Positions 18,773-27,608 of a DNA stretch of 42,386 nucleotides are shown here, piece after piece. Positions within the stretch are counted from its first letter, which is position 1, and every line of letters begins with the position of its first letter. A model generated the notes under the pieces. That model made no database searches. It saw only the letters and a program-made list of their open reading frames with translations, and was not told the DNA's origin. The stretch is from Pseudoduganella sp. (GTDB taxonomy: Bacteria > Pseudomonadota > Gammaproteobacteria > Burkholderiales > Burkholderiaceae_D), in contig JAJTCO010000026.1 in the NCBI GenBank assembly GCA_021323265.1, positions 1 through 42,386 on the forward strand, in the 5' to 3' direction. The position numbers were made by a program, and so were the translations under genes.

Positions 18773-20797
18773 ATGACTCCTACCTCGCTCCTCGGCCAGC
18801 TCAAGCTGGGACACAAGTTCATGATACTCGGCCTGATCGCGGCATTGTTGGCGATCATACCTGCCTACCTTTACATGCGTGAAGCGGGTAAGGTGCTGCA
18901 CGCCTACCAGGACGAGCACGACGGCTTGCCGGTGGTGGTCGATGGCTTGAAAGCGGTGCAATACACGCAGCAGCACCGCGGCCTGTCGGCCCTGGTGCTG
19001 GGTGGGGTGCAGGCGGCGGCGGACAAGCGGCGCGCCAAGCAGGCGGAAGCCGACGCCGCTTACGACAGGCTGGAAAAGGCCGCGGCCGCCCTGGGCGACA
19101 AGGCCATCATCGACGCCTTTGCCAGCGCCAAGCAGGAATGGCAGACCTTGCGCAACGGCGTGGCCGAGGGCAGGCTGACCGTGCCGCAAAGCTATGCCGG
19201 GCATACCGGGCTGGTGCCCAAACTGCTGAAGGTCAACGAACTGATCGGCGACGCCTACGGCTTGAGCCTGGACCCGGACAAGGACAGCTACCAGTTGATC
19301 CAGTCCATGTTCTACCAGTTGCCCTGGCTGACCGAGGAAACCGGCAAGACGCGCGCCAAAGGCGCCGGCCTGCTGGCCAAGAAGGAAGCGACGGCCGAGG
19401 ACCGCATGCAGCAGGCCTCCATCATGGCGCGCGTGTCGGACCGGCTGGACCAGACCCTGACGGCGTTTAGCAAGGCTGCGGCGGCCAATCCGGACATCGA
19501 AGCCAAGCTGGGCACGCGCTTGCGCGAGGCCGGCGACGCGGCGCGCAAGATCGTTGAACTGGGCACCGAACAGATCGTGCGGGCCGACCCGCTGACTTAC
19601 TCCGGCGAGGAGTGGGTGGCGCGCACCACTGCCGCCATCGACCTGCAGTTTGCGCTCAACGAAGCGGCAGCCAAGGAACTGGACTTGATGCTGGCCGAGA
19701 AGATCGGCGGCTTCATGCGCCAGCGCTGGATCATGATCGGCACGATGGTGGCGCTGTTTGCGCTGGCGGCCTGGATCTGCGTGCTGATCGCAAGGTCGGT
19801 GACGCAGCCGCTGAAAAATGCCATTGCCGTCGCCGACGAGGTGGCCAAAGGGAAGCTGGACAACGATTTCGACGTCGGCCCGCCCAATGAAGTGGGGCAG
19901 CTGCTGCGCTCCCTGAAGACCATGAGCGAGAGCTTGCGCGGCATCGTGTCCGATGTGCGCGCCAGCGTCGACCAGATCAATGCCGCCAGCCGCGATATCG
20001 CCACCGGCAATGCCGACGTCTCGTCGCGCCTGGAATCGCAAGCGTCCAACCTGGAGGAGACGGCGTCGTCGATGGAGGAACTGACTTCCACCGTCAAGCA
20101 GAACGCCGACAATGCGCGCCAGGCCAACCAGCTGGTGCACAGCGCCGCCGACGTGGCCGGCAAGGGCGGGACCGTGGTGTCGCAGGTGGTGCAGACCATG
20201 GGCGAGATCAACGACAGCTCGCGCAAGATCGTCGACATCATCGGCGTGATCGACGGCATCGCCTTCCAGACCAATATCCTGGCGCTGAATGCGGCGGTGG
20301 AAGCGGCGCGCGCCGGCGAGCAGGGCCGCGGCTTTGCCGTGGTGGCCTCGGAAGTGCGCAACCTGGCGCAGCGTTCGGCCTCGGCGGCCAAGGAGATCAA
20401 GGACTTGATCGGCCACAGCGTCGACCGCGTCGAACAGGGCAACCGCCTGGTTGGCGAAGCGGGCCTGGCCATGCAGGAAGTGCTGAAGAGCGTGCAGAGC
20501 ATCACGGTGATCATGCAGGAGATTGCCACGGCGTCGGCTGAGCAGGGCAACGGCATCGAGCAAATCAACATGGCCGTGACGCAGATGGACGACACCACGC
20601 AGCAGAACGCCGCGCTGGTGGAGCAGACGGCGGCCGCCTCGGCCAGCCTGCAGGACCAGGCGCAGTTGCTGGTGAAAGCCATCAGCATCTTTACGCTGGG
20701 CAATGAGGACAGCGTGGCCACGCCGGCGGCACGCCTGCAGCAACCGGCGCGGCGCAAAGCGAGCAATGTGCGCGCACTGCGCACCGCCTCGGTATAA
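18773..20797 (+). CDS. Methyl-accepting chemotaxis protein
   Basis: A 674-residue transmembrane chemoreceptor. TM1 is at about residues 17-34; a long alpha-helical periplasmic sensor of about 280 residues follows, with '[13 protein letters not shown]' as seen in NIT-like sensors; TM2 is at about 318-340. HAMP comes next ('[19 protein letters not shown]'), then the signalling domain with the hairpin '[19 protein letters not shown]'. A CheR-tethering pentapeptide is not evident at the C-terminus. The ATG at 18773 gives the usual short cytoplasmic N-terminus; the upstream extension has no membrane or domain content. Only 8 nt separate it from the HDOD gene. The ligand is unknown. Confidence 0.93.
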   Translation: MTPTSLLGQLKLGHKFMILGLIAALLAIIPAYLYMREAGKVLHAYQDEHDGLPVVVDGLKAVQYTQQHRGLSALVLGGVQAAADKRRAKQAEADAAYDRLEKAAAALGDKAIIDAFASAKQEWQTLRNGVAEGRLTVPQSYAGHTGLVPKLLKVNELIGDAYGLSLDPDKDSYQLIQSMFYQLPWLTEETGKTRAKGAGLLAKKEATAEDRMQQASIMARVSDRLDQTLTAFSKAAAANPDIEAKLGTRLREAGDAARKIVELGTEQIVRADPLTYSGEEWVARTTAAIDLQFALNEAAAKELDLMLAEKIGGFMRQRWIMIGTMVALFALAAWICVLIARSVTQPLKNAIAVADEVAKGKLDNDFDVGPPNEVGQLLRSLKTMSESLRGIVSDVRASVDQINAASRDIATGNADVSSRLESQASNLEETASSMEELTSTVKQNADNARQANQLVHSAADVAGKGGTVVSQVVQTMGEINDSSRKIVDIIGVIDGIAFQTNILALNAAVEAARAGEQGRGFAVVASEVRNLAQRSASAAKEIKDLIGHSVDRVEQGNRLVGEAGLAMQEVLKSVQSITVIMQEIATASAEQGNGIEQINMAVTQMDDTTQQNAALVEQTAAASASLQDQAQLLVKAISIFTLGNEDSVATPAARLQQPARRKASNVRALRTASV

Positions 20798-20805
20798 TTT
20801 CCTAC

Positions 20806-21639
20806 ATGGAAAAGCTCAGGGATATCGCGACCATCATTTCAGAAGTGCAGCGTGGGGAACTGGTGTTCCCCACCAGCGTCAATGCCGCCCTGGCATTGCA
20901 GCTGGCCCTGGCCGATCCGGACTGCCATGACGATGCGGTGACGCGCAAGGTGCTGGGCGAGCCGGTGCTGGCGGCGCGCGCGGTGGCGCTCGCCAATGCC
21001 GCCGTGTTCCGCCGCTACGGCGCGCCGGTCACCAGCGCGCGCGCCGCGGTCCTGCGCTTGGGCTACCGCAACCTGTATTCGCTGGCGGCAGCCATGGTGG
21101 TGCGCCAGTTCGGCGCCCGCCTGCGCGATCCCCAGCTGCGCGCCTGTGCCGACCAGTTGTGGAAGTATTCCGCCCACGTGGCGGCCATCGCCTACCAGGT
21201 GGCGCGCCACATCACGCACACCGATCCGGATACCGCGCTGTTCGCGGGCATCGTGCACGAGGCCGGCAATTTCTACCTGTTGTCGCGGGCCGACCAGGTG
21301 CCGGGCGTGCTGGCGCAGCTGGGACCGCGCCTGGGGCCGGTACAGGAGATCGTGGCGCGGGAAGTCTTGCGCAAGCTGCAGGTGCCGCAAGCGGTGGCGG
21401 CGGCCATCGTGTCCTTGCGCGACGGCGCCATCAGCATGCCGCCGGCCGGTTTGCGCGACACCCTGCTGCTGGCGCGGCACCTGAGCCCGGTGCTCTCGCC
21501 GCTGCCGGCGCCGCAGGACGACTACCTGGTGCGGCGCGCCGACATGGTGCAATGCCTGGCCGCCTACCCCGACCTGGCCGCGCTGCTTGACAGCGCCGCC
21601 GCCGAGGCGCGTTCGATGGGGCTGGCGCTGCTGGCCTGA
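20806..21639 (+). CDS. HDOD domain signalling protein
   Basis: A 277-residue cytoplasmic protein made almost wholly of an HDOD domain, a catalytically dead relative of HD phosphohydrolases found in bacterial signalling. Seen here are 'FPTSVNAALALQLALADPD', 'ARAVALANAAVFRR', 'RAAVLRLGYRNLYSLAAAMVVRQF', 'LWKYSAHVAAIAYQVARH' and 'TALFAGIVHEAGNFYLLS'. It starts 8 nt after the chemoreceptor, so the pair is an operon; HDOD proteins often take part in c-di-GMP or chemotaxis output. It ends 4 nt from the convergent msrC stop. Confidence 0.9.
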   Translation: MEKLRDIATIISEVQRGELVFPTSVNAALALQLALADPDCHDDAVTRKVLGEPVLAARAVALANAAVFRRYGAPVTSARAAVLRLGYRNLYSLAAAMVVRQFGARLRDPQLRACADQLWKYSAHVAAIAYQVARHITHTDPDTALFAGIVHEAGNFYLLSRADQVPGVLAQLGPRLGPVQEIVAREVLRKLQVPQAVAAAIVSLRDGAISMPPAGLRDTLLLARHLSPVLSPLPAPQDDYLVRRADMVQCLAAYPDLAALLDSAAAEARSMGLALLA

Positions 21640-21643
21640 TGCC

Positions 21644-22153
21644 TTAGCGGCGCGTTTGTTCCAGCAGGCGCACCAGCGCTTCGATGCCTTCGGCATCGAC
21701 GGCGTCGAAGCGGCCCGGCAGCGGGCTGTCCAGGTCGAATACGCCAATCACGGCGCCATCCTGGTCGAACACCGGCACCACCAGTTCCGAGCGCGACGCC
21801 GCGTCGCAGGCGATGTGGCCGGGGAAGGCATGCACATCGTCCACCACGATGGTGGCCCGCCGTTCCACGGTCGTGCCGCATACGCCGCGGCCCTTCTTGA
21901 TGCGGATGCACGCCGGCTTGCCCTGGAAGGGCCCCAGCACCAGTTCCTCCGCCCCCTGCATGAAGTAAAAGCCGGCCCAGTTCAAGCCGGGCACGCTGTT
22001 GAACACCAGCGCGCTGGCATTGGCCGTGTTGGCGATCCAGTCGTGTTCGCCGTGCACGAGGCCGCTTAGCTGGACGCGCAAGTCGTCGTACATGGCGCGC
22101 TTGGCGGCGGGGGTGTCGATGCGGTAAGGGGTGTCGCTGAGGGAGAAGGACAT
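21644..22153 (-). CDS. msrC: Free methionine-(R)-sulfoxide reductase (GAF type)
   Basis: A 169-residue single-GAF-domain enzyme that reduces free methionine-R-sulfoxide with thioredoxin. The three family cysteines are present at C82, C92 and C116 ('KPACIRIKKGRGVCGT', 'GHIACDAASRSELVVP'), close to C84, C94 and C118 of E. coli YebR/MsrC. 'LNWAGFYF' and 'GVFDLDSPLPGRFDA' are further hallmarks. Cytoplasmic, oxidative-stress role. It is divergent from recQ across 65 nt. Confidence 0.95.
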   Translation of the reverse strand: MSFSLSDTPYRIDTPAAKRAMYDDLRVQLSGLVHGEHDWIANTANASALVFNSVPGLNWAGFYFMQGAEELVLGPFQGKPACIRIKKGRGVCGTTVERRATIVVDDVHAFPGHIACDAASRSELVVPVFDQDGAVIGVFDLDSPLPGRFDAVDAEGIEALVRLLEQTRR

Positions 22154-22218
22154 ATTGCTGCTCGGTATGTTACTTAGGTCGCCGACATGTTACCAGCATT
22201 CGCGTTACCTTGCGCCCC

Positions 22219-23643
22219 ATGACTACTCAGCATCAGATCCGCCACCTGCTGCGCGACGTGTTCGGCGTCGAGCGCTTGCGTGCCGGCCAGCAACAGGTGA
22301 TCGACAGCGTGCTGGCCGGCCACGATACGCTTGCCATCATGCCCACCGGCAGCGGCAAGTCGCTGTGCTACCAGATTCCAGCCGCGCTGCTGAAGGGCAG
22401 CACGGTCGTGGTTTCGCCGCTGATCTCGCTGATGCAGGACCAGGCCGAGAAGCTCGACGATTTCGGCATCGAGGCTGCCCAGCTGAACAGCAAAGTGCCG
22501 GCCGGGGAGCAGCAGGAAGCCTTGCAGGGCTTGCGCGAGCACCACGAGCGCATTGTCTTCTGCACGCCCGAGCGCCTGGCGACGCCGGAATTCATGTCCC
22601 TGCTGCACCAGGCCGACATCGGGCTGGTGGTGGTCGATGAGGCCCATTGCATCTCGCGCTGGGGCCACGACTTCCGCCCCGCCTACCTCGATATCGGGGC
22701 GGCGCTGGATGCGCTGGGGCGCCCGCCCGTGCTGGCCCTGACCGCCACCGCCACCGACGACGTGGTGGACGACATCCGGCGCCAACTCGGCGCACCGGCA
22801 ATGCGTATCGTCAATACCGGCATCTACCGTCCCAACCTGCGGTTGGCCGTGCGTCAGGTTACCAATGCCAACGAGCGCGCGGCCGAGGCCCTGCGACTGG
22901 TACGCGGCACGCCGGGCAGCGGCATCGTGTATGCCGCCACCATCAAGGCCGCGCAGGATATGCTGGCGGCGCTGGAGGAGGCGGGCGAGAGCGTCGCGCT
23001 GTACCACGGCAAGCTGCATGCGGGCGAGCGGCGCCAGAATCAGGAAATGTTCATGGCCGGCGCACGCCGCGTCATGGTCGCCACCAACGCGTTCGGCATG
23101 GGTATCGACAAGGCGGACCTGCGTTTCGTGATCCACCTGCAGGTGCCGGCCAGCCTGGAAGCGTATTACCAGGAAGCCGGGCGGGCAGGGCGTGACGGCG
23201 GGCCGGCGGCCTGCACCTTGCTGTACTTTCACGACGATCGGCGCGTGCAGCAGTTCTTCATGGCACGCAACTACCCCGATGGCGCGCTGCTGCAGGCCGC
23301 CTACCAGGCGGTGGCAGGCGGCGCGCGTCCGCGCGACAAGCGCAGCCAGGTGGCGCTCAAGCTGCTGAAGGAAGGCGGCTGGCTGAAGCAGGACCGCAAG
23401 CTGCAGTACCGGCTGGCCACCAGCGCGCCACGACCCGTCGACCTGGAGCGGCTGGCGGAGCACTACCGCGAAAAGCAGGAGCGCGACCGCGCGGCGCTGG
23501 CGCAGATGGTCGCGTATGCCCAGAGCGGCTATTGCCGTTGGCGCATGCTGCTGGACTACTTCGGCGATGACACGGCCGGCATTGAACGCTGCGGCTGCTG
23601 CGACAACTGCCGTTCGCCGCCCACCATCGATAGCGGAAACTGA
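22219..23643 (+). CDS. recQ: RecQ-family ATP-dependent DNA helicase, short form without HRDC
   Basis: A 474-residue 3'-5' helicase. Motif I 'MPTGSGKS' is at residues 41-48, the DEAH box at 140-143 within 'DEAHCISRWGHDFRP', and motif VI is 'YYQEAGRAGRDG'. A RecQ zinc-binding region ends in 'CGCCDNC'. The protein stops soon after it, so the winged-helix is minimal and the HRDC domain of E. coli RecQ (about 610 residues) is absent. Such short RecQ proteins are a known class, so this is not read as truncation. The ATG at 22219 is preferred to a TTG at 22210; no good ribosome site is visible for either. Confidence 0.93.
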   Translation: MTTQHQIRHLLRDVFGVERLRAGQQQVIDSVLAGHDTLAIMPTGSGKSLCYQIPAALLKGSTVVVSPLISLMQDQAEKLDDFGIEAAQLNSKVPAGEQQEALQGLREHHERIVFCTPERLATPEFMSLLHQADIGLVVVDEAHCISRWGHDFRPAYLDIGAALDALGRPPVLALTATATDDVVDDIRRQLGAPAMRIVNTGIYRPNLRLAVRQVTNANERAAEALRLVRGTPGSGIVYAATIKAAQDMLAALEEAGESVALYHGKLHAGERRQNQEMFMAGARRVMVATNAFGMGIDKADLRFVIHLQVPASLEAYYQEAGRAGRDGGPAACTLLYFHDDRRVQQFFMARNYPDGALLQAAYQAVAGGARPRDKRSQVALKLLKEGGWLKQDRKLQYRLATSAPRPVDLERLAEHYREKQERDRAALAQMVAYAQSGYCRWRMLLDYFGDDTAGIERCGCCDNCRSPPTIDSGN

Positions 23644-23655
23644 GGAGGCTGGTCC

Positions 23656-23691
23656 TGCCCGCCTCGGCGCCTTTACTGGCGGGCATTCTTT
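23656..23691 (+). terminator. Terminator of recQ
   Basis: TGCCCGCC (23656-23663) pairs perfectly with GGCGGGCA (23678-23685), a 14-nt loop, followed by TTCTTT. It lies 12 nt after the recQ stop. Confidence 0.75.
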
Positions 23692-23747
23692 GATTCCGCA
23701 AATCACCGGCAAGGTGTTTGGGGGCGCGGCAGAACGGGTTTTCCCGG

Positions 23748-23776
23748 TTGAAATTAGGTAGGCAATATCCTACATA
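23748..23776 (+). promoter_or_regulatory. Possible promoter of the KGG-domain gene
   Basis: TTGAAA (23748-23753), a 17-bp spacer, then TACATA (23771-23776). The spacer includes an inverted repeat GTAGG-CAATAT-CCTAC (23758-23773) that could be an operator. The start codon at 23893 is about 110 nt downstream, so the leader would be long; a second AT-rich patch near 23790 is an alternative. Confidence 0.35.
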
Positions 23777-23892
23777 TGTCGCGCTGAACGTCCTATATTA
23801 CCTGTACAGTGCTTGCACTAACATGAGTTCTCCCGCGCCGACACACCAGGGGGCGGGGGTCTTTTCCACCGAACCGAGCAGGGGGACGAATC

Positions 23893-24222
23893 ATGGCATC
23901 GAACAACCAGGGCGACAAACGTGGCAACCGGCAGGACAGTCCGGCCGGCAGCAAGCAAAGCGCACGCGGCTTTGCATCGATGGACCCGCAGCGCCAGCGT
24001 GAAATTGCATCCGAAGGCGGGCGCGCAGCCCACCAGAAGGGGACGGCGCACGAGTTCACATCCGAAGAGGCGCGCCGCGCCGGCAGCATGAGCCACAAGA
24101 ACGATGGCAATCGCCAGAGCGGCTCGCGCGGCAACGCCAGCCGCACCGAGCAGCAGCCGGAGGAAGGCCAGCAGGCCGGCAAGGATTACCCGGGCAACAA
24201 GCAGGGCGGCGACCAGTATTGA
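23893..24222 (+). CDS. KGG-domain stress-induced hydrophilic protein
   Basis: A 109-residue, very hydrophilic protein with no signal or membrane segment. Residues about 25-65 ('ARGFASMDPQRQREIASEGGRAAHQKGTAHEFTSEEARRAG') hold the KGG repeat unit of the YciG / Con-10 family, seen in general-stress and conidiation-related proteins. The rest is Gly/Gln/Asn-rich and likely disordered. The gene is followed at 22 nt by a second small hydrophilic gene with its own strong ribosome site, so the two are probably one operon. The molecular function of the family is not known. Confidence 0.85.
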   Translation: MASNNQGDKRGNRQDSPAGSKQSARGFASMDPQRQREIASEGGRAAHQKGTAHEFTSEEARRAGSMSHKNDGNRQSGSRGNASRTEQQPEEGQQAGKDYPGNKQGGDQY

Positions 24223-24243
24223 TTCACCAGCAAGGAGGCCGTC

Positions 24244-24480
24244 ATGGGAAGGCCTGACAAAACCAGCAAGGACACGGAGAGCCAGCAAAACTTTGTGCTG
24301 GTCGATACTGAGCATCCGGAAATCAGCAACAGCACGGTTCCGGAAGGCCAGGTCCGCCGCGCCGACCGTCCCTTGCCGGGCAACCGGCAAAGCAGCACGG
24401 ACAGCGGATCGCGGCAGGGCGAGCATGGACTGGGCACCGAAGGCGGTGCGCCAGGGCCGGACGCAAGTTCCGGCGTTTGA
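24244..24480 (+). CDS. Small hydrophilic protein of unknown function
   Basis: A 78-residue, charged and Gly/Ser-rich protein, not recognised. It has no cysteine, signal peptide or membrane segment and is probably disordered. AAGGAGG lies about 5 nt before the ATG, one of the best ribosome sites in the window, which supports expression. It sits directly downstream of the KGG gene, so a shared stress role is inferred only from position. Its stop abuts the bidirectional terminator shared with the Fiu-like receptor. Confidence 0.7.
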   Translation: MGRPDKTSKDTESQQNFVLVDTEHPEISNSTVPEGQVRRADRPLPGNRQSSTDSGSRQGEHGLGTEGGAPGPDASSGV

Positions 24481-24482
24481 TC

Positions 24483-24508
24483 AAAAAAAAGGCGGGCCTC
24501 AGCCCGCC
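24483..24508 (-). terminator. Terminator of the siderophore receptor (bidirectional)
   Basis: GGCGGGC (24491-24497), loop of four, GCCCGCC (24502-24508). On the minus strand it is followed by eight T (24490-24483), an ideal terminator for the receptor. On the plus strand only TTCTT follows, so it may also stop the small-gene operon less efficiently. Confidence 0.88.
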
Positions 24509-24528
24509 TTCTTCATTGGCGCCTGCCG

Positions 24529-26787
24529 TTAGAACTGGAAGGCGACGGTGGCTTTCGCCAGCCGCGGCGCGCCGATCACGAAGCGCGAACCGCCATTGTT
24601 CAAGGTCGACAGGTAGAACTTGTCGAACACGTTGTACAGGTTCAGCTGCAGCGCAACATTCTTCGACAGCTGGTACGCCGCCATGGCATCGACCACCGTG
24701 TAGGCTGGCATGGCCGGCATATTGGTCTTGGCCGCATCGCCGGTCGGGTCGACCAGGCGGTACTGTTTGCCCGTGTAGCGCGCGCCGCCGCCAAAGCTCA
24801 GCTTGTCGTTCAGCTTGTAGTTGGTCCACAGGGTCGCGGACACCTTCGGCGACCAGCGGGTCACCGCGCCCAGGCCCGTATTGGTGTTAGCGGTATTGCT
24901 TTCCTTGATTTCGGTGTCCATGGTGGACACGCCGGCGATCACGCTCCAGGCCTTGGTGATCTGGCCCACGGCGCCCAGTTCCACGCCCTGCACCTGGCGC
25001 TTGCCCAGCTGGCCCCAGGTGTTTGTCACTTCGTCGACCTTGACCGGGATTTCATCCTTGTTGGTGGTGCGGTACAGGGCGGCGGTCAGGGCCAGCTGCT
25101 TCTGGATCACATCCCACTTGGTGCCCAGTTCGACGTTGGTGGTGGTCTGCGGCTTCAGCACGTTGCTGTTGATGTTGCCGCTGGTGCCTTGCGCTGCCAG
25201 CGAGTGGTTGGCGCTGCCCGGCGGCGTCTTGGAGTTGGCGTAGGCCAGGTAGATGCTGCCATCGACGCTTGGCTTGTAGACCAGGCCCGTCTTGTAGCTG
25301 GTCAGGTTGCCGGCTTTCTCCAGGTGGTTGGCGACCGGCACCGTGCTGGGGGCGGTCACGGTGGCGCTGTTGGTTTCCGTATCGTAGCGCTCATAGCGCA
25401 GGCCGGCGGTCACCTGCCACTGCTCGTTCAGTTTGACAGTGTCGAAGAAGTAGGCGCCGATGGTGGTGGTCTGACCCTTGGTGTAGGCGCCGTTACGGAA
25501 GGGGGAAAAGCCGGTCAGGGCGTCTTTCGGGTTCGGGTGGTACAGGTTGGCCTGCGCCACGGTGCCCAGGCCGCTGCGGATCGGGGTGAACTGTTCTTCG
25601 TTGAGCAGTTCCACGCCGGTCGAGACGGTGTGCTGCACGCCGAAGGCGTCGAACTCGGACACGAGGTTGGTGGTGTTGGCCAGGATCCTGTTCTCCTGCA
25701 GCACGCTCTGGCGGGTGCGCGCGACGGTCCAGCTGGCCGGATCGTTCTGGTTGACGGCGCTCAGCGCATTCACGCCGGTCAGGATGCGGTCCATCTTGGA
25801 CTTGCCGTAGCGGGTGGTGTTGGTCAGCTTGGCCTTCGGTGCCAGATCGTGTTCGATCTTGGACGTGAACATGTCGGCCTTGACGTCTTCATAGTCGCCT
25901 TCCAGGCCGTACCAGTTGTTGCGGTCAACGCGCGGCGCGCTGGCCAGCCAGGGCTGGGTCGCGCTGTAGTAGCCCTGCATGCCCACGCTCGGGATGGCGC
26001 CATCCGGCACGTTGTCCTGGCGCACGTGCTGCGAGAACAGGTAGACGCGGGTCGGCGTGCCCAGGCCCCAGGCCACGGCCGGGGCGATCCCGCGGCTTTC
26101 GCGGTCCAGGGCGCGGCTGCCCTTGAGCGAGCCGTCCGAACCCATCACGTTCAGGCGCACGGCGCCGCTGCTGCCGAAGGCGCGCTGCACGTCGGCGGTC
26201 AGGCGCTTGACGCCGCCCTGGGTGAAGGACGCGGTGCCGGCGGTGGAATCTTCGCGGGTCGGCATCTTGGACACCAGGTTGATGTAGCCGGCGGCCGCGC
26301 CGCGGCCGATGTCGGCGCCCGCCGGGCCCTTCACCACTTCCACCTGTTCCAGGTTGAAGGCGTCGCGCGAGACGGCGCCCAGGTCGCGGATGCCGTCGAC
26401 GAAGACCGACGTCTGGGCGGAGAAGCCGCGCATCTGGAAGGTGTCGCCGGCACTGGTGTTGCCGTTCTCACCCAGTTGCAGGGTGATGCCCGGAGTGTTC
26501 TGGAGCGCTTCCATCACGGATGCCGCGCCCTGTTCCTGAAGCAGTTCCTTCTTGATCACGGTGACCGTCTGCGGCGTGTCCAGCAGCGGGGCGGTCAGCT
26601 TCGGCGACGATGCGCGGTCGGCCTTGTACGGCACCTCGGCAGCAGCTTCGACCTTGACTTCGGCCATGGTCTTTTCCTGGGACTGGGCGTGCGCGGCCAG
26701 CGGCAGGCCGATGGCGGCCATGGCGAGCAGGGATTGGTTCAGCAGGGGCTGGGCGGGCAGCGAGTGCTTGCGGCTACGGATGGTCAA
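24529..26787 (-). CDS. fiu: Catecholate-type TonB-dependent siderophore receptor, Fiu-like
   Basis: A 752-residue outer-membrane receptor for ferric siderophores. The signal peptide ends near 'IGLPLAAHAQ'. The plug has 'LLDTPQTVTVIKKELL', 'NTPGITLQLGENGN', 'FQMRGFSAQTSVFVDGIRD' and 'NLEQVEVVKGPAGADIGRGA', a pattern shared with Fiu-type receptors. The barrel ends in 'ATVAFQF', with a terminal Phe for BAM. The start is a TTG at 26785-26787, preceded by GGAGAG about 6 nt upstream; no ATG sits near, and longer versions would run into the promoter and Fur box. It is iron-regulated by sequence and divergent from the PepSY–ApbE operon, which suggests a joint role in iron uptake. The catecholate substrate is inferred from family. 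Confidence 0.92.
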   Translation of the reverse strand: MTIRSRKHSLPAQPLLNQSLLAMAAIGLPLAAHAQSQEKTMAEVKVEAAAEVPYKADRASSPKLTAPLLDTPQTVTVIKKELLQEQGAASVMEALQNTPGITLQLGENGNTSAGDTFQMRGFSAQTSVFVDGIRDLGAVSRDAFNLEQVEVVKGPAGADIGRGAAAGYINLVSKMPTREDSTAGTASFTQGGVKRLTADVQRAFGSSGAVRLNVMGSDGSLKGSRALDRESRGIAPAVAWGLGTPTRVYLFSQHVRQDNVPDGAIPSVGMQGYYSATQPWLASAPRVDRNNWYGLEGDYEDVKADMFTSKIEHDLAPKAKLTNTTRYGKSKMDRILTGVNALSAVNQNDPASWTVARTRQSVLQENRILANTTNLVSEFDAFGVQHTVSTGVELLNEEQFTPIRSGLGTVAQANLYHPNPKDALTGFSPFRNGAYTKGQTTTIGAYFFDTVKLNEQWQVTAGLRYERYDTETNSATVTAPSTVPVANHLEKAGNLTSYKTGLVYKPSVDGSIYLAYANSKTPPGSANHSLAAQGTSGNINSNVLKPQTTTNVELGTKWDVIQKQLALTAALYRTTNKDEIPVKVDEVTNTWGQLGKRQVQGVELGAVGQITKAWSVIAGVSTMDTEIKESNTANTNTGLGAVTRWSPKVSATLWTNYKLNDKLSFGGGARYTGKQYRLVDPTGDAAKTNMPAMPAYTVVDAMAAYQLSKNVALQLNLYNVFDKFYLSTLNNGGSRFVIGAPRLAKATVAFQF

Positions 26788-26886
26788 AATTCTCTCCAGA
26801 TTTGATGCAGTTGATTTGATGTTGTGTGGCTGGCGGCACCCTTGGAAAGGGTGCTGGCTGGCGGTGCGGGAATGTATAAGAATGTA

Positions 26887-26905
26887 AATGATAACGATTC
26901 TCAAT
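26887..26905. promoter_or_regulatory. Fur box in the receptor / PepSY divergent region
   Basis: The core TGATAAC-G-ATTCTCA (26889-26903) matches the 7-1-7 Fur consensus TGATAAT-N-ATTATCA at all but two positions. It lies over the receptor promoter and just upstream of the -35 of the oppositely oriented promoter, so it may control both directions. A half-site-like GATTATCAT lies at 26925-26933. Confidence 0.82.
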
Positions 26906-26916
26906 TGCATTGGCAA
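26888..26916 (-). promoter_or_regulatory. Promoter of the siderophore receptor
   Basis: On the minus strand: TTGCCA (26916-26911), a 17-bp spacer, then TATCAT (26893-26888). The Fur box at 26889-26903 covers the -10 and part of the spacer, the usual arrangement for Fur repression. Confidence 0.65.
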
Positions 26917-26933
26917 GCCCGGTCGATTATCAT
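26905..26933 (+). promoter_or_regulatory. Promoter of the PepSY–ApbE–flavoreductase operon
   Basis: TTGCAT (26905-26910), a 17-bp spacer, then TATCAT (26928-26933), about 30 nt before the GTG start of the PepSY gene. It abuts the Fur box. Confidence 0.55.
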
Positions 26934-26963
26934 CTTGGAATTGACTTATCGAAAGCGACAGTT

Positions 26964-27599
26964 GTGAGCAGTCCTGAGAACCAAGCGAAGCGCGCCGTCT
27001 GGCTGAAAATGTTGCATGAATGGCATTGGGTCAGCTCGGCCATGTGCCTGCTCGGCATGTTTCTGTTCGCCATTACCGGCATCACGCTGAACCATGCCAG
27101 CCAGATCGAAGCCAAGCCCACCGTGCTGCGCCAGCAGGCGACGGCGCCGGCCGCCCTGCTGGGCGAGCTGCAAGCCTTTGCCGCAAAGCACGATGGCGCG
27201 AAGGCGGCCCTGCCGGCGGCGGGCGAGCAGTGGCTGCGCGACACCTGGTCGCTCAAGGCGGGCGGGCGCGAGGCCGAATGGTCGGCCGACGAGGTGTATT
27301 TGCCGCTGCCCAAGGCGGGCGGCGACGCTTGGGTGCGCATCGGCCTGGAAGACGGGGCGGCGGAGTTCGAGCACACCGACCGCGGCTGGATTTCCTGGCT
27401 CAACGACGTGCACAAGGGCCGCAATACCGGCGCGGCCTGGAACTGGTTCATCGACATCTTCGCCGTGGCCTGTCTCGTGTTCTGCATCACCGGCCTGCTG
27501 ATCCTGAAATTTCACGCGGCCAAGCGGCCATTCACCTGGCCGATGGTGGGCCTGGGCGTCGTCATTCCCTGTGTTATCGCATTGCTCTTCATTCATTAA
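26964..27599 (+). CDS. PepSY-associated transmembrane protein, possible di-heme electron carrier
   Basis: A 211-residue inner-membrane protein from a GTG start; a TTG at 26910 lies in the promoter and was rejected. TM1 (about 22-43) follows 'KMLHEWHWVSSAMCLLG'. A periplasmic domain of about 105 residues follows, then TM2 (about 158-181) and TM3 (about 192-210). Histidines sit at both membrane faces: H18/H21 and H184 on the cytoplasmic side, H44 ('GITLNH') and H150 ('NDVHKG') on the periplasmic side. This is the arrangement expected for two b-type hemes, as in PepSY-type ferric reductases. It is first in an operon with DUF2271, DUF4198, ApbE and a flavoreductase. The heme role is inferred from histidine placement. 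Confidence 0.82.
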   Translation: MSSPENQAKRAVWLKMLHEWHWVSSAMCLLGMFLFAITGITLNHASQIEAKPTVLRQQATAPAALLGELQAFAAKHDGAKAALPAAGEQWLRDTWSLKAGGREAEWSADEVYLPLPKAGGDAWVRIGLEDGAAEFEHTDRGWISWLNDVHKGRNTGAAWNWFIDIFAVACLVFCITGLLILKFHAAKRPFTWPMVGLGVVIPCVIALLFIH

Positions 27600-27608
27600 G
27601 GACCCTGT

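Noticed and set aside
22219..23643. recQ as a truncated pseudogene
   Set aside because: All helicase motifs and the zinc cysteines are present and a terminator follows directly; short RecQ forms without HRDC are known.
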